A stretch of 64,000 bases of DNA from Pantoea sp. Mb-10. Its GTDB lineage: Bacteria; Pseudomonadota; Gammaproteobacteria; Enterobacterales; Enterobacteriaceae. Below, piece after piece: positions 56,242-64,000 of the stretch. The notes under the pieces were generated by a model. That model was not told where the DNA came from and did not search any database. It was given only the letters and a program-made list of their open reading frames with translations. The first letter of the stretch is position 1, and each line of letters begins with the position of its first letter. The translations under genes were made by a program, and so were the position numbers. Location of the stretch: positions 434,001 through 498,000 of the forward strand of contig NZ_JAJSDX010000004.1 in assembly GCF_021272205.1 (NCBI RefSeq), written 5' to 3'.

Positions 56242-57051
56242 TCACGAAATCCGCAACCCCGTGGCCGGAATATTCCTGCCGTAATAAATCTCCCGCATCT
56301 CCTTCCACAGCAAATCGGTAATGCGCTTGTGCTCCTCAGGCGCCAAATCATCGGGGCGCGTGTTAAACAGGTAATATTTCAAATCAAACTCTTTCAGCAA
56401 CATCTTGGTGTGGAAAATATTTTCTTGATACACGTTCACATCGACCATGTCATACATCGACTTCATATCTTCCGACATAAAATTCTGAATCGAATTGATC
56501 TCATGGTCGATAAAATGCTTCACGCCGTTCACATCACGGGTGAAACCGCGCACGCGATAATCGATGGTAACGATGTCAGATTCCAGCTGATGGATCAGGT
56601 AGTTCAGCGCTTTCAGCGGAGAGATAACGCCGCAGGTTGAGACTTCAATGTCCGCGCGGAAGGTGCACAGTCCGCCCTCGGGATGACTCTCGGGATAGGT
56701 GTGCACGCAGATATGGCTTTTATCGAGATGCGCCACAACAGAGTTTGGCAGCGGGCCAGGATGCTCCGAATTATCAATGTCCTTCGGGTTAATCGGCTCT
56801 TCGCTCACCAGAATCGTGACGCTGGCACCCTGCGGCTCATAATCCTGACGCGCAATATTCAGCACGTTGGCACCAATAATAGAACAGGTTTCCGTCAGAA
56901 TCTCAGTCAGACGCGTCGCATTATACTGCTCATCAATATAGGCAATATAACCGTCGCGCTCGGCTTCGGTGTTGGCGTAGCAAATGTCGTAAATACAGAA
57001 ACTCAGGCTTTTGGTCAGGTTGTTAAAGCCGTGTAATTTCAGCTTTTGCAA
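56242..57051 (-). CDS. speD: S-adenosylmethionine decarboxylase proenzyme
   Basis: Pyruvoyl enzyme giving decarboxylated SAM for spermidine synthesis. The product has 269 residues (E. coli 264). Self-cleavage should occur before Ser112 in [20 protein letters not shown]. It initiates at TTG 57051 (reading [17 protein letters not shown]), the same rare start codon used by E. coli speD, and overlaps the speE 3' end by 13 bp. The C-terminus (ATGLRIS) is a few residues longer than in E. coli and abuts the repeat block. Confidence 0.97.
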   Translation of the reverse strand: MQKLKLHGFNNLTKSLSFCIYDICYANTEAERDGYIAYIDEQYNATRLTEILTETCSIIGANVLNIARQDYEPQGASVTILVSEEPINPKDIDNSEHPGPLPNSVVAHLDKSHICVHTYPESHPEGGLCTFRADIEVSTCGVISPLKALNYLIHQLESDIVTIDYRVRGFTRDVNGVKHFIDHEINSIQNFMSEDMKSMYDMVDVNVYQENIFHTKMLLKEFDLKYYLFNTRPDDLAPEEHKRITDLLWKEMREIYYGRNIPATGLRIS

Positions 57052-57920
57052 TTTGTTTCATCCTCATCTGACAAGGCATCCAGCAGATAGCGCGGCAGGG
57101 CGAAACTGCCAGAGTGGATCGCGGGCGTATAGTAGCGACAGGGCAGGTTCGCGGCGGCAAAGCGCTGTTGCAGCGTGGCGGTGTCAAGCGTGCGCAGGGC
57201 AGGGTTATCACTGGCCCAGGCAAACGTCATGATGCCGCCGTAGTATGTGGGCACCGCCGCCTGATAAAAGCTCACGTCGGTAAAATAGTGGCTAAGCTTG
57301 CGGTGGCTATTCACTGCTTCATCCTGCTGCAGGAAGCAGACGCCGTTCTGCGCCACAAAAATGCCGCCTGGATTCAGCGCTTTTTTGCAGCCTGCGTAAA
57401 AGGCGGAGGTAAACAGGCTTTCACCCGGACCAATGGGATCGGTGCAGTCTGAAATGATCACGTCAAACGTTTCTTCGGTCTGGGTAACGAAATCGACGCC
57501 ATCAGCAATCACCAGATTCAAGCGAGGATCGTCATAGGCGCCAGCGCTATGATTCGGCAGGTAGGTTTTGCAGAAATCCACAACGCCAGCATCAATTTCC
57601 ACCATGGTGATGTGCTCAACGTCTGCGTGACGCGACACTTCACGCAGCATGGCGCCGTCGCCGCCGCCGATAATCAGTACGCGGCGCGCCTCACCGTGCG
57701 CCAGCAGCGGCACATGAGTCATCATTTCGTGGTAGATAAATTCATCGCGTTCGGTGGTTTGTACGACGCCGTCCAGCGCCATGACCCGACCAAAGGCCGC
57801 GTTTTCAAAGATCACCAGATCCTGATGCGCCGTTTTGTCCCGATAAAGCAGTTTATCGACGGTGAAGTATTGTCCAAAACCGGTATGAAGCGTTTCATAC
57901 CACATGTCATTCTGGGCCAT
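57039..57920 (-). CDS. speE: spermidine synthase
   Basis: Aminopropyltransferase joining decarboxylated SAM and putrescine. From ATG 57920 ([19 protein letters not shown]), with AGGAGAG upstream, it has 293 residues (E. coli 288). The SAM-binding [11 protein letters not shown] and the [15 protein letters not shown] catalytic segment are conserved. A 26-residue longer reading is unsupported. It is in the yacC-speE-speD group on the minus strand. Confidence 0.97.
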   Translation of the reverse strand: MAQNDMWYETLHTGFGQYFTVDKLLYRDKTAHQDLVIFENAAFGRVMALDGVVQTTERDEFIYHEMMTHVPLLAHGEARRVLIIGGGDGAMLREVSRHADVEHITMVEIDAGVVDFCKTYLPNHSAGAYDDPRLNLVIADGVDFVTQTEETFDVIISDCTDPIGPGESLFTSAFYAGCKKALNPGGIFVAQNGVCFLQQDEAVNSHRKLSHYFTDVSFYQAAVPTYYGGIMTFAWASDNPALRTLDTATLQQRFAAANLPCRYYTPAIHSGSFALPRYLLDALSDEDETNCKS

Positions 57921-57978
57921 GAAGGGCTCTCCTGCTGTCGCAACACCATAAAAATGGGCGAAAAGAATAGCGAATAAT

Positions 57979-57996
57979 GACCGTGGTTGCACGGTC
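57979..57996 (-). repeat. hairpin between yacC and speE
   Basis: GACCGTG, a 4-nt loop and CACGGTC form a 7-bp stem in the gap after yacC and 59 bp upstream of the speE start. On the minus strand it is followed by AT-rich sequence (ATTATTCGCTATTCTTTT). It may be a weak terminator or lie in the speE leader. Confidence 0.5.
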
Positions 57997-58024
57997 AAAT
58001 CCTCAGCAGCAGAGCAGGGGCGGG

Positions 58025-58372
58025 CTATTTTACGTAAGCGAGCAGGCTCAGCGAATCTCGGGCTAACGACTTACATTTTTTGTCGTTTGTCACCGCAATA
58101 CCGCTCAGGTCTTTATAGCTCTCTTCACCGAGTGCTTTCATATTGTAGTTGCTGTAATTACTCAAATCCCAACGGTTTTGTTGAGCGAAAAACACCAGCG
58201 CTTTACGGATTTGCGCGTCAGGTAAATCCTGATAGCCGCAATCGTTTTTGAGATAGACAAACACCGCGGTGAGATCGGCCAGATCTTCTGCTTCGGACTC
58301 GCTCAGGGCAAAACTGGTGGAGGAGAAGCTAACGAGTCCCGCCAACAGCAGGAGCCTGATGCTTTTCGTCAT
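58025..58372 (-). CDS. yacC: periplasmic protein YacC (PulS/OutS-like)
   Basis: Small exported protein of unknown role, related to pilotin-type proteins. From ATG 58372 ([20 protein letters not shown]) it has 115 residues, the E. coli length, with a signal peptide ending near SFA. The mature part has two cysteines (NDCGYQ and KKCKSLA), likely disulfide-bonded, and ends in the conserved [13 protein letters not shown]. The upstream ATG at 58378 is too close to GAGA. Confidence 0.93.
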   Translation of the reverse strand: MTKSIRLLLLAGLVSFSSTSFALSESEAEDLADLTAVFVYLKNDCGYQDLPDAQIRKALVFFAQQNRWDLSNYSNYNMKALGEESYKDLSGIAVTNDKKCKSLARDSLSLLAYVK

Positions 58373-58489
58373 AATCATTCTCAATAAGGGACAATTGAGT
58401 GACGTTAGCACAGTTACGGCGGGGTTTCCGCTAAATTTGCCAAAACGGGCGGCGAACCTTTTTTTTCACGCGTCGTGCGGTTTCCACAC

Positions 58490-58520
58490 TTGACCCTCCC
58501 ACGGGGGAAGGGTTTACGCT
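58490..58520 (+). promoter_or_regulatory. CueR-type promoter/operator of cueO
   Basis: TTGACC (58490-58495), a 19-bp spacer and TACGCT (58515-58520). The overlong spacer contains a near-perfect dyad, ACCCTCCC...GGGAAGGGT (58493-58513). This is the MerR-family copper-responsive layout seen at E. coli cueO and copA. The cueR gene itself is not in the window. Confidence 0.88.
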
Positions 58521-58549
58521 GTGTGCCCGGTTTCGACAAGGACATGCCT

Positions 58550-60190
58550 ATGCAACGTCGCCATTTTCTCAAACTGACCGCGGCACTCAGCGCCGCAGGT
58601 GCCCTGCCGCTGTGGAGCCGTCAGCTCATGGCGGCGACGCGGCCTCTGCTGCCGATCCCCACGCTGCTGGCGCCGGATGCGCGCGGCGAATATACGCTGA
58701 CCGCAATGCGCGGCACCACGCAATGGAAGGGCAATGCCGTACCGACATGGGGCTATAACGGCAATCTTCTGGGGCCTGCGCTGCGCTTGCAGCGTGAAAA
58801 AGCGGTGACGGTCAATATTCATAATCGGCTGCCCGAGGCGACCACGGTGCACTGGCATGGCCTGGCGATTCCCGGTGACGTGGATGGCGGTCCGCAGGCG
58901 ATTATTGCGCCCGGCGCGTCGAGGCAGGTGCGTTTTACCCCCGATCAGCCCGCCGCTACCTGCTGGTTTCATCCGCATCTGCACGGTAAAACCGGTCATC
59001 AGGTCGCGCAGGGACTCGCGGGGCTGGTGCTGCTGGAAGATCAGGCGTATGGCCAACTGCGTTTGCCGATGCAGTGGGGCGAAGACGACGTGCCGCTGAT
59101 TTTTCAGGATAAACAGCTGACGCCGGACGGCACGCGCATCGACTACGCGCTGGATGTGATGCGCGCGGCGGTGGGGTGGTTTGGCGACATGATGCTCACC
59201 AACGGCGAACAGTATCCCCAGCATGCCGTACCGCGCGGCTGGCTGCGCCTGCGGCTGCTCAATGGCTGTAACGCGCGGTCGCTGGACATCGCCACCAGCG
59301 ACGGGCGGGCGCTGTACGTGATTGGCAGCGATGGCGGATTGCTGGCTGAGCCAGTGAGCGTAGAGAGCCTGCCGATGCTGCCGGGGGAGCGCTTCGAGGT
59401 GCTGATTGATACCTCCGACGGCAAAGCGTTTGATGTGGTCACGCGTCCGGTGACGCAAATGGGTATGACGCTCGCGCCGTTTGATCGTCCGCTGCCGCTG
59501 GTGCAGATCCTGCCGCTGCGCATCATGGCCAGTGGCTCGCTGCCGGATAAGCTGGCCGAGCTGCCGCCGCTGCCGTCGGCTGAGGGGGCGCAAACCCGCT
59601 GGCTGCAGCTCATGATGGATCCTGAGCTTGACCGGTTGGGCATGCAGGCATTAATGCAGCAATATGGCGACAACGCCATGGGCCAGATGGCGGGACATGG
59701 CGCATCGGCCGCCAAACAGCCTGACGCGGATAGCAACGCCCACGCCGGGCACGGCAGCATGGCAAGGGATCATGGCAGCATGGCGATGGGTCACGGCGGC
59801 ATGGACATGGATCACGGCGCGCAGGCTCCCGCCGGAGAATATGATTTCCACAACGGCAACAAGATCAATGGCCAGGCCTTTGACATGACCAAGCCGATGT
59901 TTAACGCCAGGCTCGGCAACGTGGAGAAATGGACGATCTCCGGCGAGGGTGACGCCATGCTGCATCCGTTCCACATTCACGGCGCGCAGTTCCGCATCCT
60001 GTCTGAGAACGGTAAACCGCCCGCGCCACACCGCGCGGGCTGGAAGGACATGGTGAGCGTGAACGGCTGGCGCAGCGAGGTGCTGGTGCAGTTTGACTAC
60101 GTGGCCAATGCCGACAACGCTTATATGGCGCATTGTCATCTTCTTGAGCACGAAGACACCGGCATGATGCTGGGCTTTACCGTGACCTAA
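58550..60190 (+). CDS. cueO: multicopper oxidase CueO
   Basis: Periplasmic cuprous oxidase protecting against copper. ATG 58550 ([20 protein letters not shown]) follows AAGGA by about 7 bp and begins a Tat signal (RRHFLK); total 546 residues versus 516 in E. coli. Copper ligand motifs [20 protein letters not shown] and [13 protein letters not shown] are complete. The Met/His-rich insert before the third domain (from about MGQMAGHG to MDMDHG) is longer than in E. coli. Frames starting upstream include the promoter and are wrong. Confidence 0.96.
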   Translation: MQRRHFLKLTAALSAAGALPLWSRQLMAATRPLLPIPTLLAPDARGEYTLTAMRGTTQWKGNAVPTWGYNGNLLGPALRLQREKAVTVNIHNRLPEATTVHWHGLAIPGDVDGGPQAIIAPGASRQVRFTPDQPAATCWFHPHLHGKTGHQVAQGLAGLVLLEDQAYGQLRLPMQWGEDDVPLIFQDKQLTPDGTRIDYALDVMRAAVGWFGDMMLTNGEQYPQHAVPRGWLRLRLLNGCNARSLDIATSDGRALYVIGSDGGLLAEPVSVESLPMLPGERFEVLIDTSDGKAFDVVTRPVTQMGMTLAPFDRPLPLVQILPLRIMASGSLPDKLAELPPLPSAEGAQTRWLQLMMDPELDRLGMQALMQQYGDNAMGQMAGHGASAAKQPDADSNAHAGHGSMARDHGSMAMGHGGMDMDHGAQAPAGEYDFHNGNKINGQAFDMTKPMFNARLGNVEKWTISGEGDAMLHPFHIHGAQFRILSENGKPPAPHRAGWKDMVSVNGWRSEVLVQFDYVANADNAYMAHCHLLEHEDTGMMLGFTVT

Positions 60191-60196
60191 CGCGCC

Positions 60197-60225
60197 GGAC
60201 GCTGCGCTTTTAGCGCGCGGCGTCC
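60197..60225. terminator. cueO/PLP-enzyme convergent hairpin
   Basis: GGACGC (60197-60202) pairs with GCGTCC (60220-60225), and inside it GCGCT pairs with AGCGC around a T loop. It lies 7 bp after the cueO stop and overlaps the end of the convergent PLP gene. A bidirectional terminator is plausible. Confidence 0.45.
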
Positions 60226-61496
60226 AGCGCCAGACGAATATCCTCGATCAAATCCTGCGCATTTTCGATACCGATCGACAAGCGCACTGTAGCCTCGGTA
60301 ATGCCAATGCGCTCACGCACCTCCTGCGGAACGCCTGAATGCGTGGTGCTGCCGGGGTGACTCGCCAGCGATTCCGTGCCACCCAGGCTGACCGCCAATT
60401 TGAATAACGCCAGCGCGTTGAGAAAACGGAAAGCGGCAGGCTGGCCGCCTTGAATATCGAAGGAGAAAGTAGACCCTGCGCCGCTGCACTGCCGCTGCCA
60501 GGTTTTACCTGCCGCGCTCTCGGCATCCAGGTACGGCAGCCAGTGCAGCTTCTCCACCTGCGGATGCGCGCGCAGAAACGCAGCGACCTGCTCGGCGTTA
60601 CTGGCGGCTTTTTCCATGCGCAGCGAGAGTGTCTCCAGCGAGCGCCCCAGCATCCAGCTGGAGTGGGGATCGAGCTGGGTGCCGATGGCGCTGCGCAGCG
60701 AACGCACCTTATCGATCAACGCTTTGCTGCCCATTACTGCGCCAGCGATCAGATCAGAGTGGCCGCCCACGTATTTGGTGAGCGAGTAGAGCGACAGGTC
60801 AGCACCGTGCTGCAGCGGATGCTGGAACAGCGGGCCGAGCAGGGTATTGTCGCAGGCGAGAATCGGGCGCGATCCCTGCTGCTGGGCGATAACATCGGCC
60901 ACCTGCTGCATGAGCTGAATGTCCACCAGGCTGTTCGTGGGATTGGCCGGCGTTTCGATCAGAATGATCGCCACCCGCCCGCGCTGCCAGGCCAGCTTCG
61001 CCGCCTCGTAAACTTTGTCTTCATCGGTACCGTCGCTGAACCCTACCGATTTGATCTCCAAATCGTGCAGCGTCTTGCTTAACAGCGTCTCGGTGCCGCC
61101 GTAAAGCGGCTGCGAGTGCAAAATCACTTCGCCGGGACGGGCGAACGTGAGCAGCGTGGTGGCGATAGCAGACATGCCCGATGAAAACAGCGCCGCCCGC
61201 TCTGCGCCTTCATAGATGGCGAGGCGATCCTCAACAATTTCACTGTTGGGGTGGTTGAACCGTGAATAGACCAGTCCGCCACTTTTACCTTCCGGCGGCT
61301 GCTTGCGTCCTGCGACGAAATCGAAAAAATCCTGCCCCTCTTCCGCGCTGTTGAACACGAAGGTGGAGGTCAGAAACACCGGCGGTTTCACCGCTCCTTC
61401 TGACAGACGAGGATCGTAACCGTAATTAAGCATCTGGGTTTCCGGATGCAGCTCGCGCGCGCCGAGGTGCGTTTTCTTACTGGATGAATCAGCCAT
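60210..61496 (-). CDS. cystathionine gamma-synthase/methionine gamma-lyase family PLP enzyme
   Basis: A 428-residue Cys/Met-metabolism PLP enzyme. The cofactor lysine lies in [14 protein letters not shown], with YSRFNHPN and [12 protein letters not shown] as further family motifs and [13 protein letters not shown] near the C-terminus. ATG 61496 ([19 protein letters not shown]) has AGGAGT upstream; the much longer frame runs into hpt and is rejected. Synthase versus lyase activity and substrate cannot be decided from sequence. It occupies the interval where E. coli has gcd, divergent from hpt. Confidence 0.88.
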   Translation of the reverse strand: MADSSSKKTHLGARELHPETQMLNYGYDPRLSEGAVKPPVFLTSTFVFNSAEEGQDFFDFVAGRKQPPEGKSGGLVYSRFNHPNSEIVEDRLAIYEGAERAALFSSGMSAIATTLLTFARPGEVILHSQPLYGGTETLLSKTLHDLEIKSVGFSDGTDEDKVYEAAKLAWQRGRVAIILIETPANPTNSLVDIQLMQQVADVIAQQQGSRPILACDNTLLGPLFQHPLQHGADLSLYSLTKYVGGHSDLIAGAVMGSKALIDKVRSLRSAIGTQLDPHSSWMLGRSLETLSLRMEKAASNAEQVAAFLRAHPQVEKLHWLPYLDAESAAGKTWQRQCSGAGSTFSFDIQGGQPAAFRFLNALALFKLAVSLGGTESLASHPGSTTHSGVPQEVRERIGITEATVRLSIGIENAQDLIEDIRLALDAAR

Positions 61497-61513
61497 AGAT
61501 GACTCCTGAGGTC

Positions 61514-61527
61514 GCCGCGATCGCGGC
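61514..61527. promoter_or_regulatory. palindrome upstream of the PLP enzyme gene
   Basis: GCCGCGATCGCGGC is a perfect 14-bp palindrome 18 bp upstream of the ATG at 61496, in the divergent gap with hpt. It could be an operator or a leader hairpin. No MetJ-like AGACGTCT box is visible. Confidence 0.4.
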
Positions 61528-61664
61528 AGAGAGATGACATCCAGTAAAAACCAGCGCAATAAAATTCGCCACGGTATCGTTTGCGTTCTGTGCGCCGGGT
61601 TAGAGGATGCACTGAATATGGTAAACTTCGCCCCTTTCTGAACACCTTCAATCGGGCGAATGCA

Positions 61665-62201
61665 ATGAAACACACCGTCGACGTGATGATCTCTGAGCAG
61701 GAGATCGCAACCCGTGTGGCCGCACTGGGCGCACAGATTAGCGAACACTACCGCGACAGCGGCAAAGAGCTGGTGCTGGTCGGCCTGCTGCGCGGATCGT
61801 TTATGTTTATGGCCGACCTCTGCCGCGCCATTACCGTGCCGCACGAAGTGGATTTTATTACTGCCTCCAGCTACGGCAGCGGAATGTCTTCCACGCGTGA
61901 TGTGAAGATCTTAAAAGACCTGGATGAAGACATTCGCGGCAAAGACGTGCTGATCGTTGAAGACATCATTGACTCTGGCAATACGCTGAGCAAAGTGCGC
62001 GAAATTCTGCAGCTGCGTGCGCCCACTTCCCTGGCAATTTGTACGCTGTTGGATAAGCCAGAGCGCCGCGAAGTTGAGGTGCCGGTGGAGTTTGTCGGCT
62101 TTACCATTCCCGATGAGTTTGTGGTGGGCTTCGGCATTGACTACGCGCAGCGTTATCGCCATCTACCGTACATCGGAAAAGTGATCCCCACTGGCGAATA
62201 A
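61665..62201 (+). CDS. hpt: hypoxanthine phosphoribosyltransferase
   Basis: Purine salvage: hypoxanthine (and guanine) plus PRPP to the nucleotide. From ATG 61665 ([19 protein letters not shown]) it has 178 residues, as in E. coli. The PRPP-binding signature [14 protein letters not shown] and the flexible-loop region [13 protein letters not shown] are intact. The longer reading from 61581 lacks homology. Confidence 0.97.
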   Translation: MKHTVDVMISEQEIATRVAALGAQISEHYRDSGKELVLVGLLRGSFMFMADLCRAITVPHEVDFITASSYGSGMSSTRDVKILKDLDEDIRGKDVLIVEDIIDSGNTLSKVREILQLRAPTSLAICTLLDKPERREVEVPVEFVGFTIPDEFVVGFGIDYAQRYRHLPYIGKVIPTGE

Positions 62202-62250
62202 CCGCACAATCTTCCAAGGCCAACGCCGCTCGCTTACGTTAAGATGCGCA

Positions 62251-62275
62251 GCCCGTAAGTCATTGACTCACGGGC
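62251..62275. terminator. hairpin after hpt
   Basis: GCCCGTAAGTCA, a 1-nt centre and TGACTCACGGGC form an inverted repeat with one mismatched pair, 49 bp after the hpt stop, with a moderately T-rich tail (ttcatctttt). It is the likely hpt terminator. The 62202-62444 gap shows no gene; E. coli has can (carbonic anhydrase) here. Confidence 0.6.
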
Positions 62276-62444
62276 GCTGTTCATCTTTTCGGCGTGTGGC
62301 GTAGCGTCAACGTCTTGAGGGCGCAGACGCGGCGCTTCGCCTTTGATTTCACAACTGTTATCGCTCAATAACCCCGCAAAGCTGGCGTAAGCGCACTATC
62401 ATCTATGTGGCAATGATGTCACGACAACAGGATATGGATTCGTA

Positions 62445-63368
62445 ATGACTAATGCACTGGAACTTTCCGGGCTGACTAAGACCTATCCCGGCGGCGTACA
62501 GGCGCTGAAAGGACTGGATCTCAACGTGGAAGCAGGTGATTTCTACGCGCTGCTGGGGCCAAACGGCGCCGGTAAATCCACCACCATTGGTATTATCAGT
62601 TCGCTGGTGAATAAATCCGGCGGCAGCGTGCGCGTCTTTGGCTATGACCTGCAGAAAGACGTCGTTAACGCCAAGCGCCAGCTGGGCCTGGTGCCGCAGG
62701 AATTCAACTTTAATCCGTTTGAAACCGTGATGCAGATTGTGGTCAATCAAGCGGGCTATTACGGCGTAGAGCGCCGCGAAGCCAATGCGCGCGCGGAAAA
62801 ATACCTCAATCAGCTCGACTTATGGGGCAAGCGAAACGAGCGTGCGCGCATGCTGTCGGGCGGGATGAAACGCCGCTTGATGATTGCCCGTGCGCTGATG
62901 CACGAGCCGAAATTGCTGATTCTCGACGAACCTACTGCAGGGGTCGATATTGAGCTGCGCCGTTCAATGTGGGCCTTCCTGAAAGAGCTGAATGCCAAAG
63001 GCACCACCATTATTCTGACCACGCACTATCTGGAAGAAGCCGAGATGCTGTGCCGTAATATCGGCATTATTCAGCGCGGTGAGCTGGTGGAAAACACCTC
63101 CATGAAAGGGCTGCTGTCCAAGCTGAAATCGGAAACCTTCATTCTCGATCTCGCCCCGCGCAGTCCGCTGCCGCATCTGGAAGGCTTCCAGTATCGTCTG
63201 GTTGATACCTCCACGCTGGAAGTCGAAGTGATGCGCGAGCAGGGCCTGAATAGCGTCTTCAGTCAGTTGAGCGCGCAGGGCGTGCAGGTGCTGAGTATGC
63301 GTAACAAAGCCAACCGCCTGGAAGAGCTGTTCGTTGGCCTGACCCAAGGAAAAGGAGCGAAAGTATGA
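62445..63368 (+). CDS. yadG: ABC transporter ATP-binding protein YadG
   Basis: Nucleotide-binding subunit of an ABC-2 type exporter of unknown substrate. The product has 307 residues (E. coli 308). Walker A GPNGAGKSTT, signature LSGGMKRRLMIARAL, Walker B LLILDEPTAG and the switch TTHYLEEAE are complete. It overlaps yadH by 4 bp. A four-codon ATG...TAA ends immediately before its start. Confidence 0.96.
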   Translation: MTNALELSGLTKTYPGGVQALKGLDLNVEAGDFYALLGPNGAGKSTTIGIISSLVNKSGGSVRVFGYDLQKDVVNAKRQLGLVPQEFNFNPFETVMQIVVNQAGYYGVERREANARAEKYLNQLDLWGKRNERARMLSGGMKRRLMIARALMHEPKLLILDEPTAGVDIELRRSMWAFLKELNAKGTTIILTTHYLEEAEMLCRNIGIIQRGELVENTSMKGLLSKLKSETFILDLAPRSPLPHLEGFQYRLVDTSTLEVEVMREQGLNSVFSQLSAQGVQVLSMRNKANRLEELFVGLTQGKGAKV

Positions 63369-64000
63369 CCCGTTTGTATTGGGTAGCCCTAAAGAGTATT
63401 TGGGCAAAAGAGATCAACCGCTTTGCCCGCATCTGGATCCAGACGCTGGTGCCGCCGGTGATCACCATGACGCTCTATTTCATCATCTTCGGCAACTTGA
63501 TCGGATCGCGTATTGGCGACATGCATGGCTTCAGCTACATGCAGTTTATCGTACCGGGCCTGATTATGATGGCGGTGATCACTAACGCCTACGCCAACGT
63601 CGCGTCCTCGTTTTTCAGCGCCAAGTTCCAGCGCAACATTGAAGAGCTGCTGGTGGCCCCGGTGCCGACGCACATCATTATTGCCGGTTACGTGGGCGGC
63701 GGTGTGGCACGCGGCGTCTGCGTCGGCGTGCTGGTCACGGCGATTTCGCTGTTTTTCGTGCCGTTTCACGTTCATGCGTGGTCAATGGTGGCCGTGACCT
63801 TACTGTTGACGGCGATTCTGTTCTCCCTGGCGGGCCTGCTGAATGCGGTATTCGCACGCACTTTTGACGATATCAGCCTGATTCCGACGTTTGTGTTGAC
63901 GCCCTTAACCTACCTCGGCGGCGTGTTCTACTCGCTGTCGCTGCTGCCGCCGTTCTGGCAGGCGGTGTCGAAGCTGAATCCGGTGGTGTATATGATCAGC
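63365..64000 (+). CDS. yadH: ABC-2 type transporter permease YadH (partial)
   Basis: Membrane partner of YadG. ATG 63365 overlaps the yadG stop (ATGA), and the frame (MTRLYWVALKSIWAKEINRF) stays open for 212 codons to the window end; E. coli YadH has 256 residues, so about 44 are missing. Several membrane segments are visible, including TLVPPVITMTLYFIIFGNLI, and the ABC-2 hallmark LTPLTYLGGVFYSLSLLP near the cut end. Confidence 0.96.
   Translation, partial: MTRLYWVALKSIWAKEINRFARIWIQTLVPPVITMTLYFIIFGNLIGSRIGDMHGFSYMQFIVPGLIMMAVITNAYANVASSFFSAKFQRNIEELLVAPVPTHIIIAGYVGGGVARGVCVGVLVTAISLFFVPFHVHAWSMVAVTLLLTAILFSLAGLLNAVFARTFDDISLIPTFVLTPLTYLGGVFYSLSLLPPFWQAVSKLNPVVYMIS

Noticed and set aside
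55775..56351. Overlapping open frames of 169-177 codons on the minus strand
   Set aside because: They cover repeat copy 2 and run into the speD coding region antiparallel or out of frame; no domain is visible. Partial resemblance to the copy 1 translations follows from shared nucleotide sequence.
58514..59593. 359-codon open frame on the minus strand
   Set aside because: Antisense shadow of cueO; Arg/His/Gln-rich with no recognisable motif.
60450..61082. 210-codon open frame on the plus strand
   Set aside because: Antisense to the PLP enzyme gene; no supporting features.
62251..62275. Hairpin considered as a remnant of can
   Set aside because: A simple inverted repeat 49 bp after hpt is adequately explained as a terminator; I could not recognise any can-derived coding sequence in the gap.

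Overview
The window is a contiguous chromosomal segment of an enteric gammaproteobacterium. Gene order follows the classic Escherichia coli leu-to-yadH region, including the whole dcw division and cell-wall cluster. Several details point away from Escherichia and towards an Erwiniaceae member (Pantoea/Erwinia-like): no leuO between leuL and ilvI, no yacH between lpdA and acnB, no gcd between cueO and hpt, no can between hpt and yadG, and extra genes at some of these and other junctions. The genus call is inference; no rRNA or tRNA gene is visible here.

Layout. 1-4846: leucine operon leuABCD on the minus strand, with leader peptide leuL, an attenuator hairpin and a promoter; leuD runs off the left edge. 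5518-8945: ilvIH (acetolactate synthase III), then cra. 9345-27293: the dcw cluster in canonical order, mraZ-rsmH-ftsL-ftsI-murE-murF-mraY-murD-ftsW-murG-murC-ddlB-ftsQ-ftsA-ftsZ-lpxC, preceded by a promoter and 10-bp-phased MraZ operator repeats. 27427-30812: secM-secA. 30826-34640: a small orphan winged-helix gene, mutT, yacG-zapD-coaE (minus) and guaC. 34672-38752: type IV pilus-like ppdD-hofB-hofC and nadC. 38932-40354: ampD-ampE. 40336-42692: an inserted glycoside hydrolase 43 / GPH sugar symporter pair. 42852-54738: aroP, pdhR-aceEF-lpdA (pyruvate dehydrogenase) and acnB, with a perfect PdhR operator. 54853-58372: yacL, a 1-kb non-coding block, and yacC-speE-speD. 58490-64000: CueR-type promoter and cueO, a PLP-dependent transsulfuration-type enzyme, hpt, yadG and truncated yadH.

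How they work together. The dcw genes make and assemble the peptidoglycan precursors (MurC-F, DdlB, MraY, MurG) and the divisome (FtsL/I/W/Q/A/Z), and LpxC commits to lipid A. SecM senses export and controls SecA. ilvIH and leuABCD make branched-chain amino acids. The PDH complex and AcnB link pyruvate to the TCA cycle under PdhR and probably Cra control.

The most unusual sequence is the block between yacL and speD. It holds two diverged, GC-rich copies of about 270-290 bp of the same element in inverted orientation. Each copy has two hairpins, and between the copies the stems differ by compensatory base-pair changes. This looks like a structured repeat family rather than a protein gene. Other points of interest are the orphan winged-helix gene with an inverted repeat at its start, an arrest-motif variant in SecM, a 20-position hairpin between pdhR and aceE, and a promoter-like segment shared by ilvI and cra.
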